The notes under the pieces are model-generated. The model made no database searches, was not told the origin of the DNA, and worked only from the letters and a program-made list of their open reading frames with translations. This document shows positions 35,641-45,296 of a stretch of 64,000 bases of DNA, piece by piece; position 1 is the first letter of the stretch, and each line of letters opens with the position of its first letter. A program made the translations under genes and the position numbers. The DNA lies in NCBI RefSeq assembly GCF_024300625.1, contig NZ_CP101322.1:3175992-3239991 (forward strand). The letters are read 5' to 3'. The stretch is from Halovivax gelatinilyticus. Lineage in GTDB: Archaea > Halobacteriota > Halobacteria > Halobacteriales > Natrialbaceae.

Positions 35641-37449
35641 ATGTGCGGTATCATCGGTCGAGTCGGACGCGACGAAGCGATCGACTCGCTACTCACCGGC
35701 CTCGAAAACCTCGAGTATCGCGGCTACGATTCCGCGGGAATCGCGGTTCAAAACGGCGCCGGGATTAACGTCGAGAAACAGTCGGGCAAGGTGTCCTCAC
35801 TCACCGATTCGATCGATCGGAACGACCTCGCTGGTCGTCTCGGAATCGGTCACACTCGCTGGAGTACGCACGGACCGCCTACCGACGAGAACGCACACCC
35901 ACACACCGACTCGACGCGCGACGTCGCCGTCGTGCACAACGGTATCATCGAAAACTACGCGGAGATCCGATCGCGGTTGCAACGCGCCGGCTACGAGTTT
36001 ACGAGCCAAACCGACACGGAAGTCGTTCCGCACCTCATTCAGCGAAATCTCGACCGAGGAGTGGAGGCCGAAACCGCCTTCCGTCGGGCGATCGACGAAC
36101 TCGAGGGGAGCTACGCGATCGCCGCCATTTGTGACGGTGAAGACGAACTCTACGCGGCTCGTCAGGGTTCGCCGCTGGTGGTCGGTATCGAGGGTGATGG
36201 CTACTTCCTCGCGAGCGACGTCCCCGCTTTTCTCGAGTACACGGACACCGTCGTCTACTTAGAAGACGGCGACTTCGTCACCCTTCGGTCGAACGGGGTT
36301 CGGATCACCGATCGTGACGGAAACCCGGTTCGTCGAGACCGACACACCGTCGACTGGGACGCCGAGGAGGCCGGAAAGGGAGAATTCGACCACTACATGT
36401 TAAAGGAGATAACGGAACAGCCGACATCGCTGGCTCAGTCGATCGAGGGCCGATACGATCCGCACACTGGGTCGGTCACGCTCGACGATCTGGAGACCTT
36501 CGAGGGAATTTCTCGCGTCCTGCTCGTTGCGTGTGGCACGTCGTATCACGCAGCCCAGTACGGGACGATCGCGCTCCGCCGGTCCGGCGTCGCGGCCGAT
36601 GCGATCCTGGCAAACGAGTTCAGTCTCGCCGCGCCGCCGATCGACGAGGAGACGCTCGTGATCGCGGTCACACAGAGCGGCGAAACCGCGGATACGCTCA
36701 CGGCGGTGCGGCAGGCGGCCGACCGTGGCGCGAAGACGCTGTCGGTGACGAACGTGGTCGGCTCGAGCGCCGCTCGAGAGACCGACCAGCAACTGTTCAT
36801 CCGCGCGGGTCCAGAAATCGGCGTCGCTGCGACCAAGACGTTCTCCTCCCAAGCGGTGTTACTCACGCTCCTCTCGCACCGAATTGCGACCGATACGACC
36901 GGCTCTTCGAGCCTTCCCATCGGGCAGTTGTGCGTGGAACTGGAGCAGTTACCGGCGCTCGTCGAGACGCTCATCGAAGCGAGCGATGCGCGATCGATCG
37001 CCAGACGATACCGCGATCAGGAGTCGTACTTCTTCATCGGCCGGGGATTCGGCTATCCGGTCGCCAGCGAAGGCGCGCTCAAGTTCAAAGAGATCACGTA
37101 CGAACACGCCGAAGGATTCGCCTCCGGCGAATTGAAACACGGCCCGCTCGCACTCGTCACCCCGGAAACGCCCGTGTTCACCGTGTTCACGGGAGAGGAA
37201 GACGAAACGACGCTCGCTAACGCCGCCGAAGCGACCACGCGGGGCGCGCCGGTGATCGCGATCTGCCCGGACGGGCACGACGCCATCCAGACGGCCGATG
37301 CCCACCTCGCGATCCCGGACGTAAACCCCTTGCTCTCGGGCATTCTCGCGACGATACAACTACAACTCGTCTCCTATCACGCGGCCGCGTTGCTCGACAG
37401 GGAGATCGACAAGCCAAGAAACCTCGCCAAGAGCGTCACCGTCGAGTGA
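35641..37449 (+). CDS. glmS: Glutamine-fructose-6-phosphate aminotransferase (isomerizing)
   Basis: 602 residues. MCGIIGRVGRDEAIDSLL places the catalytic Cys at position 2, exposed once Met is removed, which fixes the start at 35641 rather than the upstream frame. The glutaminase domain contains GYDSAGIA, HTRWSTHG and HNGIIENY. Two SIS domains follow (LLVACGTSYHAAQYG; FIGRGFGYPVASEGALKFKE). The C-terminus PRNLAKSVTVE is the conserved tail. It makes glucosamine 6-phosphate, the entry to UDP-GlcNAc and so to the surface sugars encoded downstream. Confidence 0.95.
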   Translation: MCGIIGRVGRDEAIDSLLTGLENLEYRGYDSAGIAVQNGAGINVEKQSGKVSSLTDSIDRNDLAGRLGIGHTRWSTHGPPTDENAHPHTDSTRDVAVVHNGIIENYAEIRSRLQRAGYEFTSQTDTEVVPHLIQRNLDRGVEAETAFRRAIDELEGSYAIAAICDGEDELYAARQGSPLVVGIEGDGYFLASDVPAFLEYTDTVVYLEDGDFVTLRSNGVRITDRDGNPVRRDRHTVDWDAEEAGKGEFDHYMLKEITEQPTSLAQSIEGRYDPHTGSVTLDDLETFEGISRVLLVACGTSYHAAQYGTIALRRSGVAADAILANEFSLAAPPIDEETLVIAVTQSGETADTLTAVRQAADRGAKTLSVTNVVGSSAARETDQQLFIRAGPEIGVAATKTFSSQAVLLTLLSHRIATDTTGSSSLPIGQLCVELEQLPALVETLIEASDARSIARRYRDQESYFFIGRGFGYPVASEGALKFKEITYEHAEGFASGELKHGPLALVTPETPVFTVFTGEEDETTLANAAEATTRGAPVIAICPDGHDAIQTADAHLAIPDVNPLLSGILATIQLQLVSYHAAALLDREIDKPRNLAKSVTVE

Positions 37450-37455
37450 GACCGC

Positions 37456-37536
37456 GATCAGGCGGTTCGACCGGACGTCCCGGATCAGACGGTTCGACCG
37501 GACGTCCCGGATCAGACGGTTCGACCGGACGTCCCA
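37456..37536. repeat. Three tandem copies of a 27-bp unit after glmS
   Basis: Units at 37456-37482, 37483-37509 and 37510-37536 are nearly identical (copy 1 has GGCGG for GACGG, copy 3 ends in A). Each unit holds two palindromes: CGGT and ACCG arms around TCG, and GGACGTCC. The array begins 7 nt after the glmS stop. It could be a 3' processing or termination element, or a binding site for a dimeric protein. Confidence 0.85.
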
Positions 37537-37698
37537 AACGAAGCTGGTAGACCGGCTTCAATCGTAGAATAATGTGGTACTTACCGGTGGAAATGTTGAA
37601 TTATCGCCCGACGTGACCGTCGTGTCTGGGTGACCGTCCGTCTCATCGACGTCGGACCGTCAGGTGTCAGCGACTGTCACGAACGCTGGTATGCGGTC

Positions 37699-37708
37699 TA
37701 TAATAAAT
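37699..37708 (+). promoter_or_regulatory. TATA-like box of the 68-aa zinc protein gene
   Basis: TATAATAAAT is centred about 30 nt before the ATG at 37734, consistent with an almost leaderless transcript. Confidence 0.45.
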
Positions 37709-37733
37709 AGGGTTTCATCGAAATCCGTGATCG

Positions 37734-37940
37734 ATGCCGGCGAACCAGGATACCAAGTGGACCCCGCTCGAACAGACGTCACAGACTTCCGCGCCACGCT
37801 GTGTCAACTGCAATAACCGCGTGACCCGCCAGTTCGCGCGCGTCTTCGGAGACAACCGGGACGTCGTACACGCCTGCCCGGAATGTTCGACCTACCGGGA
37901 GATGAAGACGTCCGACTTCATCCCCAAAGCCCATCGGTAG
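37734..37940 (+). CDS. Small zinc-finger protein, DUF7563-like
   Basis: 68 residues with CVNC (residues 23-26) and CPEC (about 48-51) and a conserved core NNRVTRQFARVFGDNRDVVHAC. From memory it fits the haloarchaeal family labelled DUF7563, function unknown. It is probably soluble. The gene stands alone and converges with the FemAB-like gene, 14 nt between stops. Confidence 0.75.
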   Translation: MPANQDTKWTPLEQTSQTSAPRCVNCNNRVTRQFARVFGDNRDVVHACPECSTYREMKTSDFIPKAHR

Positions 37941-37954
37941 CTCGTCGGGTGCGT

Positions 37955-38962
37955 TCAGACGAACTTCTGGTAGCGATCGACCAGGCGATCGAGACCGAAC
38001 GCGCCGCTCGTGACCGTGTAGTGGGTCGCCAGTCGCGGATTGAATTTCGCTTTGTACCGATTGATGCTCGGAACTCCCGCCCCGACGAGATCGTAGCGTT
38101 CAGCCCCGCGTTCGATTCCCTCACACATCACGTGCCAGTCGAGGAGGTCGTTGACCGCGACGTCGACGTCGCGATCGATTTTGACGCCTCCCTGCCAGCG
38201 TAGCAACGTGGTGTCTGATTCGAGCACGAGGATCCCGCCGTGAAATTCCCCGTCTATCGTACAGACGTACGGTCGAAGCGCGCCGTCGGGAAGCGCCTCG
38301 TACAGCGAGCGTACGTACTCGGGTGAGAGCTGAAACGGCCGGCCCTGGCTCTCGTACCTCGCGGCCACCTGTCGGACGATCGCTTCGACGTCGTCTGTCC
38401 CACCCTCCGCGATGGCGACGTGCTCCGGGGTCGAACGAACGTTCCGGCGGGCGTCGCCGCTGAATCGATCGATGAGCTCGTCCGGCGTGGCGTCGAGGTC
38501 GACGATGTACGTATACCCCGGCGTCACGTCGTACTCGTTCCAGACGAACGGCCGGACGTCGTCACAGCCGGCGGTCGTAAACTTACAGTAGATCGGCCCG
38601 TACTTCTCGTCGAGCCACTCGAGACTCCCATCGAGAAATCGCTGGACCCGTCGGTCGGCCTTGCGCTGTTTGAGCGACGAAAGCCCGCTCATCGCCGGTC
38701 CGAGGTAGCACGACCACGACCGCGGTGCCGGCGAAAACGCCGCGCTAAACGGGCCCTTTTCGAGGACGAAAATCGGAAAGATTCCGACGGCTTCCTGGCC
38801 TTTGAACCCGGCCAGCGCAACGATTTTCGTTCCCGTCTCACGTGATTGTCGCGTCAACGCTTCGGCTCGAAAGAGCGGATTCGTCGAGTCGAATCGCTCG
38901 ACGTATCGGTTCCACTCCGCCCCCTCGGTCGCCAGATCGAACCGACGTATATCGATGCTCAT
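37955..38962 (-). CDS. FemAB/GNAT-like acyltransferase family protein
   Basis: 335 residues. The C-terminal half has the GNAT-like pattern seen in FemAB, BioF2-like and lipid-linked transferases: DRFSGDARRNVRSTPEHVA, GGILVLESDTTLLRWQGGV and LVGAGVPSINRYKAKFNPRLA. Such enzymes transfer aminoacyl or acyl groups to surface polymers or cofactors; the acceptor here is unknown. It starts 4 nt after the stop of the AlkP-family gene, so the two form an operon, which points to surface polymer modification. Confidence 0.77.
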   Translation of the reverse strand: MSIDIRRFDLATEGAEWNRYVERFDSTNPLFRAEALTRQSRETGTKIVALAGFKGQEAVGIFPIFVLEKGPFSAAFSPAPRSWSCYLGPAMSGLSSLKQRKADRRVQRFLDGSLEWLDEKYGPIYCKFTTAGCDDVRPFVWNEYDVTPGYTYIVDLDATPDELIDRFSGDARRNVRSTPEHVAIAEGGTDDVEAIVRQVAARYESQGRPFQLSPEYVRSLYEALPDGALRPYVCTIDGEFHGGILVLESDTTLLRWQGGVKIDRDVDVAVNDLLDWHVMCEGIERGAERYDLVGAGVPSINRYKAKFNPRLATHYTVTSGAFGLDRLVDRYQKFV

Positions 38963-38966
38963 TGGC

Positions 38967-40589
38967 TCAGAGATACCCGAGATCCGAGAGACGATCTTCG
39001 ACGAGTCGGTCGTCCGTGGTCGTGGTCGGACCGGGATCGTACGCGGGATAGGCTCGCGTCGTTCCGCGATCGACGACCGGAAGCGGCGCTCCGTCCATTT
39101 CCTCGTCGACGGGCACGTCGAAGAACGCACAGATCGTCGGTGCGACGTCGAACAGGTGGGCGTCGTCCATGGGAGCTTCGTCGAATCCATCACCGACGGC
39201 GGCGATCAGCCCATCTCGCTTGTGATTCCAGGGTTCGATCGGCTCACCGAACAGGTCGCCCGTAAGTCTCGCGACGATCGCGGTGTCGAACGCTCGCGGA
39301 ACCGTCACGACGTCCGGCCCGGATTCGACGTGCGGTCCGGAGAAGAACTGCTCGCGCGGGCCGACCGATTCGAAGACGGGATCGCCAGCGGGCGTGGTGA
39401 GCGATTCGAGCTCGTCGACGAGACGTGATCGGACGGACTCGTACCGATCGGGTGGTACCGTACCGTTCGGTTCTCTTCTCTCGACGTTCAACCGTATCCC
39501 GAGTTCGCTCTTCGATCGAACGTAGGCCTTCGAGGCCGGAAAGTCGACCTGCTCGCTTCCGGCACGAATCGCGTCGCTCGGGAGCCGCCGACCGATCGGT
39601 TCCGCCAGTCCAACGTAATCTAAGGCATTGGCCACCCGCTGGGTCGTGATTCCAAAGCGCGCGGCGATCGAGACGGCCCGTTCGAGTGGCCCCGGCTGGT
39701 GTTCGCCCGCGTCCTCTCCCGACAGAAGATCGTTTTCGAACGCCCGCGACCAGGTAGGCATCCCGTCACCGCCTCGTTTCGCCCGGAGGTATCCGGTGTC
39801 ACGGAGGTAGTCGTTCACGCGGAACTCGACGTCGGTGACGGGGCCGATCCCGTGATCGCTGACGAGCATCACGGCGCCAGGAGCGAATTCGTCCAGCGTC
39901 CGTTCGACCTCTCGATCCACGGCCTCGTAGACGGCGCGTACGGCGTCTTCGTCGCCGGGTCGTTCGTGGAATACGGAGTCGGTGACCTGGAACTGAACGA
40001 ACGCGAAATCGGGGTCGAATTCCTCGAGGAGGTATCGAAACGCTGCGCCTCGACACTCGACGGTTCGTCTATATCCCTCGATCGACCGATCTGGTTCGGG
40101 TCCACTTTGCGGATAGATGCGATACGACCCGATCTCGCGTTCGATCTCTTCGAGTATCGATTCGGGATGCGTGGTCGGATCTTCGGGGGCGGTAAGCCCC
40201 GGTATCAACGCGCCGTCGAACTCCCGCGCCGGGTGGGTAACGGGGACGTTCACGACGACGCTCGTGTAGCCGTGATCGGACAGCAGTTCCCACACGGGAC
40301 GGGCGCGAACGTGCGTCGCGTTGACCACGTCCCAGTCGTAGCCCTCGAACGCGAGGAAGTCGAAGACGCCGTGTTTTCCGGGATTCATGCCGGTGAACAG
40401 TGACGGCCACGCGCTCGCCGTCCACGGCGGAATCTGTGATTCGAGCGACGCGCTGACGCCTGCCGAGAGAAGTCGGTCGAGCGTCGGAACGGAACCGGCC
40501 TCAACGAGCGGGTCGATCACCGAGAAACAGCCGGCGTCGAGTCCGACGAGGAGGAGTTCCGGGCCTTCGTCCGTTGCCGGTCGGTCCAT
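38967..40589 (-). CDS. AlkP-superfamily phosphodiesterase/phosphatase
   Basis: 540 residues of the type I phosphodiesterase/nucleotide pyrophosphatase group. Metal and nucleophile motifs: LLLVGLDAGCFSVIDPL (Asp), PPWTASAWPSLFTGMNPGKHG with the Thr nucleophile, and LVSDHGIGPVTDVEF (Asp, His). No signal peptide, so cytoplasmic. It hydrolyses or transfers phosphate-type groups on an unknown, possibly lipid- or sugar-linked, substrate. A paralogue lies at 53.5-55.1 kb. ATG 40589 (MDRPATDEGPE) precedes the conserved core. Confidence 0.83.
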   Translation of the reverse strand: MDRPATDEGPELLLVGLDAGCFSVIDPLVEAGSVPTLDRLLSAGVSASLESQIPPWTASAWPSLFTGMNPGKHGVFDFLAFEGYDWDVVNATHVRARPVWELLSDHGYTSVVVNVPVTHPAREFDGALIPGLTAPEDPTTHPESILEEIEREIGSYRIYPQSGPEPDRSIEGYRRTVECRGAAFRYLLEEFDPDFAFVQFQVTDSVFHERPGDEDAVRAVYEAVDREVERTLDEFAPGAVMLVSDHGIGPVTDVEFRVNDYLRDTGYLRAKRGGDGMPTWSRAFENDLLSGEDAGEHQPGPLERAVSIAARFGITTQRVANALDYVGLAEPIGRRLPSDAIRAGSEQVDFPASKAYVRSKSELGIRLNVERREPNGTVPPDRYESVRSRLVDELESLTTPAGDPVFESVGPREQFFSGPHVESGPDVVTVPRAFDTAIVARLTGDLFGEPIEPWNHKRDGLIAAVGDGFDEAPMDDAHLFDVAPTICAFFDVPVDEEMDGAPLPVVDRGTTRAYPAYDPGPTTTTDDRLVEDRLSDLGYL

Positions 40590-40831
40590 GGGTGGCACTT
40601 TCCGTTCCGAGGCTTTGTTATAGCACTTCTTCACCCTGTAAGCGAGCGCTTCGACGACGCGTTCGGGATGTATCGCCACACCATCGTCGCTAATCGGTTC
40701 GTACAATCCGGACAGCGCGCAGTAATGCGGTCCTCACTGCGACGTACCGAACACAACACTATGGGGCTCACTGTCGCCTTCGTAGGTATGCGCTCCAGGC
40801 GATGTCCGGTTGCGCGGTGGGGTCACGAACG

Positions 40832-42019
40832 ATGATACCCGCTGGACCGTCGCTCACGTTAGTCTCCGAGGTGAATGGAAGTCGAGAGGACGGGACATCG
40901 ACACACTCTGGAATCGAATCGTTTCTCACGAAATATACGGAGTCGTTCTGGTATTACGGGTCGGGGAAAGTTGCGCTCCGTGATGGCGTCAGAACGTTGC
41001 GAGCGACCGAGGAATCAACAGATATCCGGTATTCGTCTTCGACACCCAACGTGCTCTTGCCCGCCTACGTTCCCGATGCCGTGTCGGAACCGCTCGTCGA
41101 GCTCGACGTCGAACCGCGATACTACGCGATTACCGAGCGGTTGGCCCCGGATCTGAACGATCTCGTCGATCGGGCCGATAGCGATACGCTCGCTGTCGTT
41201 TCCGTCAACTACTTCGGATTCCCCCAGCCGAACCTTGACGAGCTATCGAAGCTGTGCGATGAACGCGGCTGGTATCACGTAGACGACAACGCACACTCGG
41301 CGTGGAGCGTCTCCGACGGATCGCTGCTGGGCACGATGGGCGACGTCGGTATCACCTGCCTCTGGAAGACGCTCCCGATTCCGAACGGTGCGCTGTTGTA
41401 CGTTCCGTCGCCGTCGCTCCGTGAGTCGTTCGAGCCGTCCGCACTGGCCGGTCGACAGCCCCGTCTCGACGGCAACGATCTCCGCTATATCGGCAAGTCG
41501 TATCTCTCGTCGGTTCGTCACGCAAGTTCACTCGTTCGTCACTCGGTCGACTCGGTCGTCCAGAACGTGTACGGTTCTGCGGCGCCTGATCCCGGTCGCC
41601 GATACGACGCCGGAAAGCGTCGCTTTTCTCGTCTGTCGGCGATACTGTGTGAGGAAACCGATCCAACGGAGATCGTTCGCCGGCGTCGCGAAAATTTTCG
41701 GACCTGGCTCGCTATGTTCGACGAATCCGATCGCTGCCGACCGCTGTTTTCTCACCTTCCACCGGGCATCTGTCCGCAGACGATGCCGGTGTACGCACCC
41801 GATCCCGACGCCGTTTCGAACCGGTTGCGCCGACTCGGGGTCGACGGCGTCCACCGCTGGCCGCGTCTCCATCCGGCCGTCGCGGCCAATCCCGATTACG
41901 CGGTCGCGACCCGGCTCGCCGAACACGTACTCACCGTCCCGGTTCACCAGCACGTCGACCCGGCGCGGATCGAAACGATCGCCGATGGATTCGTCGACCG
42001 ATCGGTAGAATGTCCCTGA
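40832..42019 (+). CDS. DegT/DnrJ/EryC1-type PLP-dependent protein
   Basis: 395 residues with the fold type I aminotransferase layout: PNVLLPAYVPDAVSEPLVEL, VSVNYFGFPQPNLDELSKLC and YHVDDNAHSAWSVSDG. A Lys lies in CLWKTLPIPNGALL, where the Schiff-base Lys of DegT proteins is found. It is divergent from typical sugar aminotransferases, and a dehydratase-like or other role is possible. The context is surface glycan genes. The ATG at 40832 is one of several; an upstream ATG at 40802 exists. Confidence 0.68.
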   Translation: MIPAGPSLTLVSEVNGSREDGTSTHSGIESFLTKYTESFWYYGSGKVALRDGVRTLRATEESTDIRYSSSTPNVLLPAYVPDAVSEPLVELDVEPRYYAITERLAPDLNDLVDRADSDTLAVVSVNYFGFPQPNLDELSKLCDERGWYHVDDNAHSAWSVSDGSLLGTMGDVGITCLWKTLPIPNGALLYVPSPSLRESFEPSALAGRQPRLDGNDLRYIGKSYLSSVRHASSLVRHSVDSVVQNVYGSAAPDPGRRYDAGKRRFSRLSAILCEETDPTEIVRRRRENFRTWLAMFDESDRCRPLFSHLPPGICPQTMPVYAPDPDAVSNRLRRLGVDGVHRWPRLHPAVAANPDYAVATRLAEHVLTVPVHQHVDPARIETIADGFVDRSVECP

Positions 42020-42072
42020 CGATCAAGCCGCGGGCCATCGTTGTCACGATCCGACGCTCCCTGCCTCTATCG

Positions 42073-43977
42073 TCAGTCACGCTCGACGGTCTCCTCTCGA
42101 ACCGAGATCCCTTTCCGTCCGAGGTGCTGTAACTGTCGTCGGGCAAATTCCTCTTCCCGCGTTCCTCGCGTCGCGAGGACGTAGACGAGCGATCCGCCGG
42201 CCGGGCGCATCGTTCGTCCGGCGCGCTGGGTCCCCTGTCTGCGCGAGCCGCCCAGTCCCGAAGCCACGATCGCGAGGTCGGCCGTCGGGAGGTCGATCCC
42301 TTCGTCTCCGACGCGCGAGATCACGAGCGTCGGCGCTTCGCCGTCGCGAAACGAACTGAGAAGTTGCTCTCGGCGGTGATGGGGCGTCTGTCCGGAAAGA
42401 AACGGAACCGAGAGCGCGTCGGAAATCGCGTCACCCTGATCGATGTATTCGACGAAAATCAGGGCGTTCCCCTCCGGATGGGCTGACAACAAGTACCGAA
42501 TCTCGTCTATCTTGGCCGGGTTTTCCGCGGCGATCCGGTACCGCTCGCGACCGTCGGCGGAGCCGTAGGCGTTGGCTTCTTCGTCGTCAGACCAGGGGAC
42601 GTAGCGGATTTCGAGTTCCGGCTCGGCGACGAACCCGGCGTCGAACAGGGCGTTCCAGTCGGTCCCGATCGGTGGACCGACGAGCGAGAATATCTCCGCC
42701 TGTCTGTCGTCCTCCCTGATCGGTGAGGCTGAGAGCCCGAGTCGGTGTCTCGACTGGAGGTGCGTGCTCCGACGGTACACGTCGCTCGGGACGTGGTGAA
42801 CTTCGTCGAAGATAATGAGTCCCCACTCGCGGTCGTCGAACAGCCGACGGTGGCGATCCATGCCGGCGATCTGGTACGTGGCGATCGTGACCGGCCGAAT
42901 GGCCTTCTGGCCGCCGTGGTACTGTCCAATCTGGTCGGGAGTCAGACTCGTCGTCCTTTCTATCGTCTCCGCCCACTGGCGCGCGAGTTCGCGACTCGGG
43001 ACGAGTACGAGCGTCTCTTCGCCGAGGCGTTCCATCACACCGAGCGAGGCGATCGTCTTTCCGCTCCCCGGCGGACCGACGAGGACGCCCGATCCTTCGG
43101 CTTCGAATCGATCGACCCACGTCTGCTGGTATTCGCGCAGCGTCGCGTCTAGCGACAATTCTAGCGGATCGCCGCCAGCTAGCGTTCGCTCGTCCTGGAC
43201 GGGATAGCCGGCTTCGTACAGCAGACGCTTGATCGTCGCTTCGCTGCCCTCGCGGACCCAGTCTTCGGTCTCCGAGATGGGGGCGTGGACGTGCGTCTCG
43301 TCGAGCGTTTGACGAGCGACGTTTCCCATCACTTCCGGGCTTCGGGCTTCCAGTACGGTGTACCCATCAGGATGGGTGCGAAGACGAAACTGCGTCGCCC
43401 GATCGAACTGACTCTCGATCCACGCTTCGAGTTCGTCGTGCGTTGCTCCAAGCGCCTGTCGAACCGTCCGACGGAGCGATTCGATACTATCGTGAGGGGC
43501 TTGCCAGATATCTTCGGGTCTGACGACGTATCGATACCCTCCGTCGCCGTTCGTATCCGCGAGGTGCGCGAACTGCGCGAGCTGTGCGCGGGTAAACTGC
43601 GCCGGCTGGTCGAGGACGATCTCGCGTCGCTTCGGGAAGACGATCGCGCGTTCGCGATCGGTCAGGTCTTCGAGTTCCGTCGGGTACCAGACGGTCGGGT
43701 CGGTCCCCACCGAGAGTTTACTCACCGAACCGTCCTCGGCGAGCGCTTCGAGAACGTCGTGCGCTCGTTGGTGGGTCAAATCGTGTGACCGTGAGACGGT
43801 TCCTGCCGTGAGGACCGGGCGACCGACGTGCTGGCACGCATCGTGAAAATCGGCCAGCGAAAACGCCCCATCGAAACGTTCGTCAGCGGATTCGTCGTGA
43901 GTCGTCCCCTCGTCGTCCCTAGCGGACCGCTGCGTATCGCTCGTCCCCGTCGCTTCGTCTGGCGGGTCGTCCGTCAC
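42073..43977 (-). CDS. XPB/Rad25-type DNA helicase
   Basis: About 634 residues from a GTG at 43977. The N-terminal 250 residues are polar and variable. The superfamily 2 helicase core follows: LREYQQTWVDRFEAEGSGVL, Walker A VGPPGSGKTIASLG, DEAH-like FDEVHHVPSD, motif III LGLSASPIREDD, and motifs V-VI RVGDEGIDLPTADLAIV and RRQGTQRAGRTMRPAGG. XPB homologues unwind DNA in repair or transcription. The open frame continues to 44094, but that part overlaps the next gene. It interrupts the surface-glycan genes. Confidence 0.87.
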   Translation of the reverse strand: MTDDPPDEATGTSDTQRSARDDEGTTHDESADERFDGAFSLADFHDACQHVGRPVLTAGTVSRSHDLTHQRAHDVLEALAEDGSVSKLSVGTDPTVWYPTELEDLTDRERAIVFPKRREIVLDQPAQFTRAQLAQFAHLADTNGDGGYRYVVRPEDIWQAPHDSIESLRRTVRQALGATHDELEAWIESQFDRATQFRLRTHPDGYTVLEARSPEVMGNVARQTLDETHVHAPISETEDWVREGSEATIKRLLYEAGYPVQDERTLAGGDPLELSLDATLREYQQTWVDRFEAEGSGVLVGPPGSGKTIASLGVMERLGEETLVLVPSRELARQWAETIERTTSLTPDQIGQYHGGQKAIRPVTIATYQIAGMDRHRRLFDDREWGLIIFDEVHHVPSDVYRRSTHLQSRHRLGLSASPIREDDRQAEIFSLVGPPIGTDWNALFDAGFVAEPELEIRYVPWSDDEEANAYGSADGRERYRIAAENPAKIDEIRYLLSAHPEGNALIFVEYIDQGDAISDALSVPFLSGQTPHHRREQLLSSFRDGEAPTLVISRVGDEGIDLPTADLAIVASGLGGSRRQGTQRAGRTMRPAGGSLVYVLATRGTREEEFARRQLQHLGRKGISVREETVERD

Positions 43978-44092
43978 GTCGATGAGTACTGGCGTCGTCG
44001 CTAAACCGATTACGCCTCGAGGGTGATTGGCCGCCTGTCGTGTCGTCCAGATAGTACGAACGCCTTTTTCGATCCAGCGCGTAGCCGATAGC

Positions 44093-44269
44093 ATGTATCG
44101 GGCAATCCTTCCCGAGGGACAGATCGTCTGCGAGCGCTACGAACACGGCGAGAAAGGGATCGACCTCTTCGACGATAGTGACGAGTTTCTCGCGTTCGTC
44201 CCCTACGCGACGCTCAACGCATTGATCGACGAATCGGTCTACGAATCCGACGAACGCTCGATAATGTAA
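44093..44269 (+). CDS. Small conserved haloarchaeal protein (58 aa)
   Basis: 58 residues, acidic: MYRAILPEGQIVCERYEHGE then KGIDLFDDSDEFLAFVPYAT and NALIDESVYESDERSIM. It looks like a small beta-rich protein with no zinc motif. I recognise no function. A T-rich stretch (CCTTTTTC) about 25-30 nt upstream may be its promoter. It is divergent from the helicase gene. Confidence 0.7.
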   Translation: MYRAILPEGQIVCERYEHGEKGIDLFDDSDEFLAFVPYATLNALIDESVYESDERSIM

Positions 44270-44339
44270 TCGGTACGTGTCGATCGAACGACCGGATAAG
44301 ACGGTCCGTGTACCACCGAACCCACGTGAGGATTGGCGT

Positions 44340-45296
44340 TTAGGCCGTTGGCGATCGATCGATGGCGTCTAACTGCTCCCGGTAGCGGTTTCTGACGGTC
44401 ACGACCGTCGTCTGTGCCGTCTCCGCGACTGCCCGCTGTGGAATCGTCTCCTCACAGAGCAGTCCGGCGGCGTAAATCGCCGCCGCCGCGAAGCCGGTGG
44501 GCGACTTCCCGGAGTGCAGGCCGAGATCGGTCGTTTCGTCGATTATCTCGAACGCGGTCGATTCTACCTCGCTGCTGACGTCGAGATCCGAGCAAAATCG
44601 CGGAACGAACTGTCGGGGATTGGTCGGCTCTAGATTGATGTTGAGCTCGTCTGCGATGTAGCGGTAGGTCCGGCCGATCTCGCGCTGTTCGACACGAGAG
44701 ACCGCCGTCACCTCCTCGAGGCTACGGGGAATTCCGTCCTTTCGACAGGCGATGTAGAGCGCGCTCGTCGCGACTCCTTCGATTGATCGGCCGCGGATGA
44801 GGTCGCGATCGAGCGCCTGCCGGTAAATGACGCTCGCGGTCTCTTTGACCGGGGTCGGGACGCCCAGTGCGCTTACCATCCGGTCGATCTCCGAGAGCGC
44901 GTACTTGAGGTTTCGTTCACCGGCGTTTTTCGTCCGGATCCGTTCTTGCCAGACCCGCAACCGGTGAATTTGGCCGTGTTTCGCGGCGTCCATCGAGTGA
45001 CCGTTCGCGTCGCGATTACGCCAGTCGATGGTGGTCGTGAGACCGCGGTCGTGCATCGATTGAGTGAGCGGCGCGCCGACCCGTGAGAGTTGTTCGTGTT
45101 CGCGCGCGTCGAACGCTCGCCACTCCGGGCCGTAGTCGATCGGTTCATCGCTGAGGACGAGTCCACACTCATCGCAGACTAACTCGCGACGATCCGGATC
45201 GTGGACGACGGTATCGGTCTCACAATCCGGGCACCGACCTTCGCTCCTCGAGGTCTCCTCTTCCTCCGTGACAGTGTTGGTGACGGACCGTGTCAT
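44340..45296 (-). CDS. tfb: Transcription initiation factor IIB (TFB)
   Basis: 318 residues. N-terminal zinc ribbon CPDCETDTVVHDP with CDECGLVLSD, then the B-finger/linker (EWRAFDAREHEQLSRVGAP) and two cyclin folds (ALSEIDRMVSALGVPTPVKE; CSDLDVSSEVESTAFEI). It bridges TBP, promoter DNA and RNA polymerase. Haloarchaea carry several TFBs that divide promoter classes; which this is cannot be told. It stands alone. Confidence 0.93.
   Translation of the reverse strand: MTRSVTNTVTEEEETSRSEGRCPDCETDTVVHDPDRRELVCDECGLVLSDEPIDYGPEWRAFDAREHEQLSRVGAPLTQSMHDRGLTTTIDWRNRDANGHSMDAAKHGQIHRLRVWQERIRTKNAGERNLKYALSEIDRMVSALGVPTPVKETASVIYRQALDRDLIRGRSIEGVATSALYIACRKDGIPRSLEEVTAVSRVEQREIGRTYRYIADELNINLEPTNPRQFVPRFCSDLDVSSEVESTAFEIIDETTDLGLHSGKSPTGFAAAAIYAAGLLCEETIPQRAVAETAQTTVVTVRNRYREQLDAIDRSPTA

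Noticed and set aside
37456-37536. CRISPR array
   Set aside because: The three 27-bp units are directly adjacent without spacers, so this is a tandem repeat; no cas genes are in the window.
39799-40056. Short Arg-rich frames antisense or out of frame within the AlkP-family gene
   Set aside because: They are shadow frames of a gene with clear catalytic motifs.
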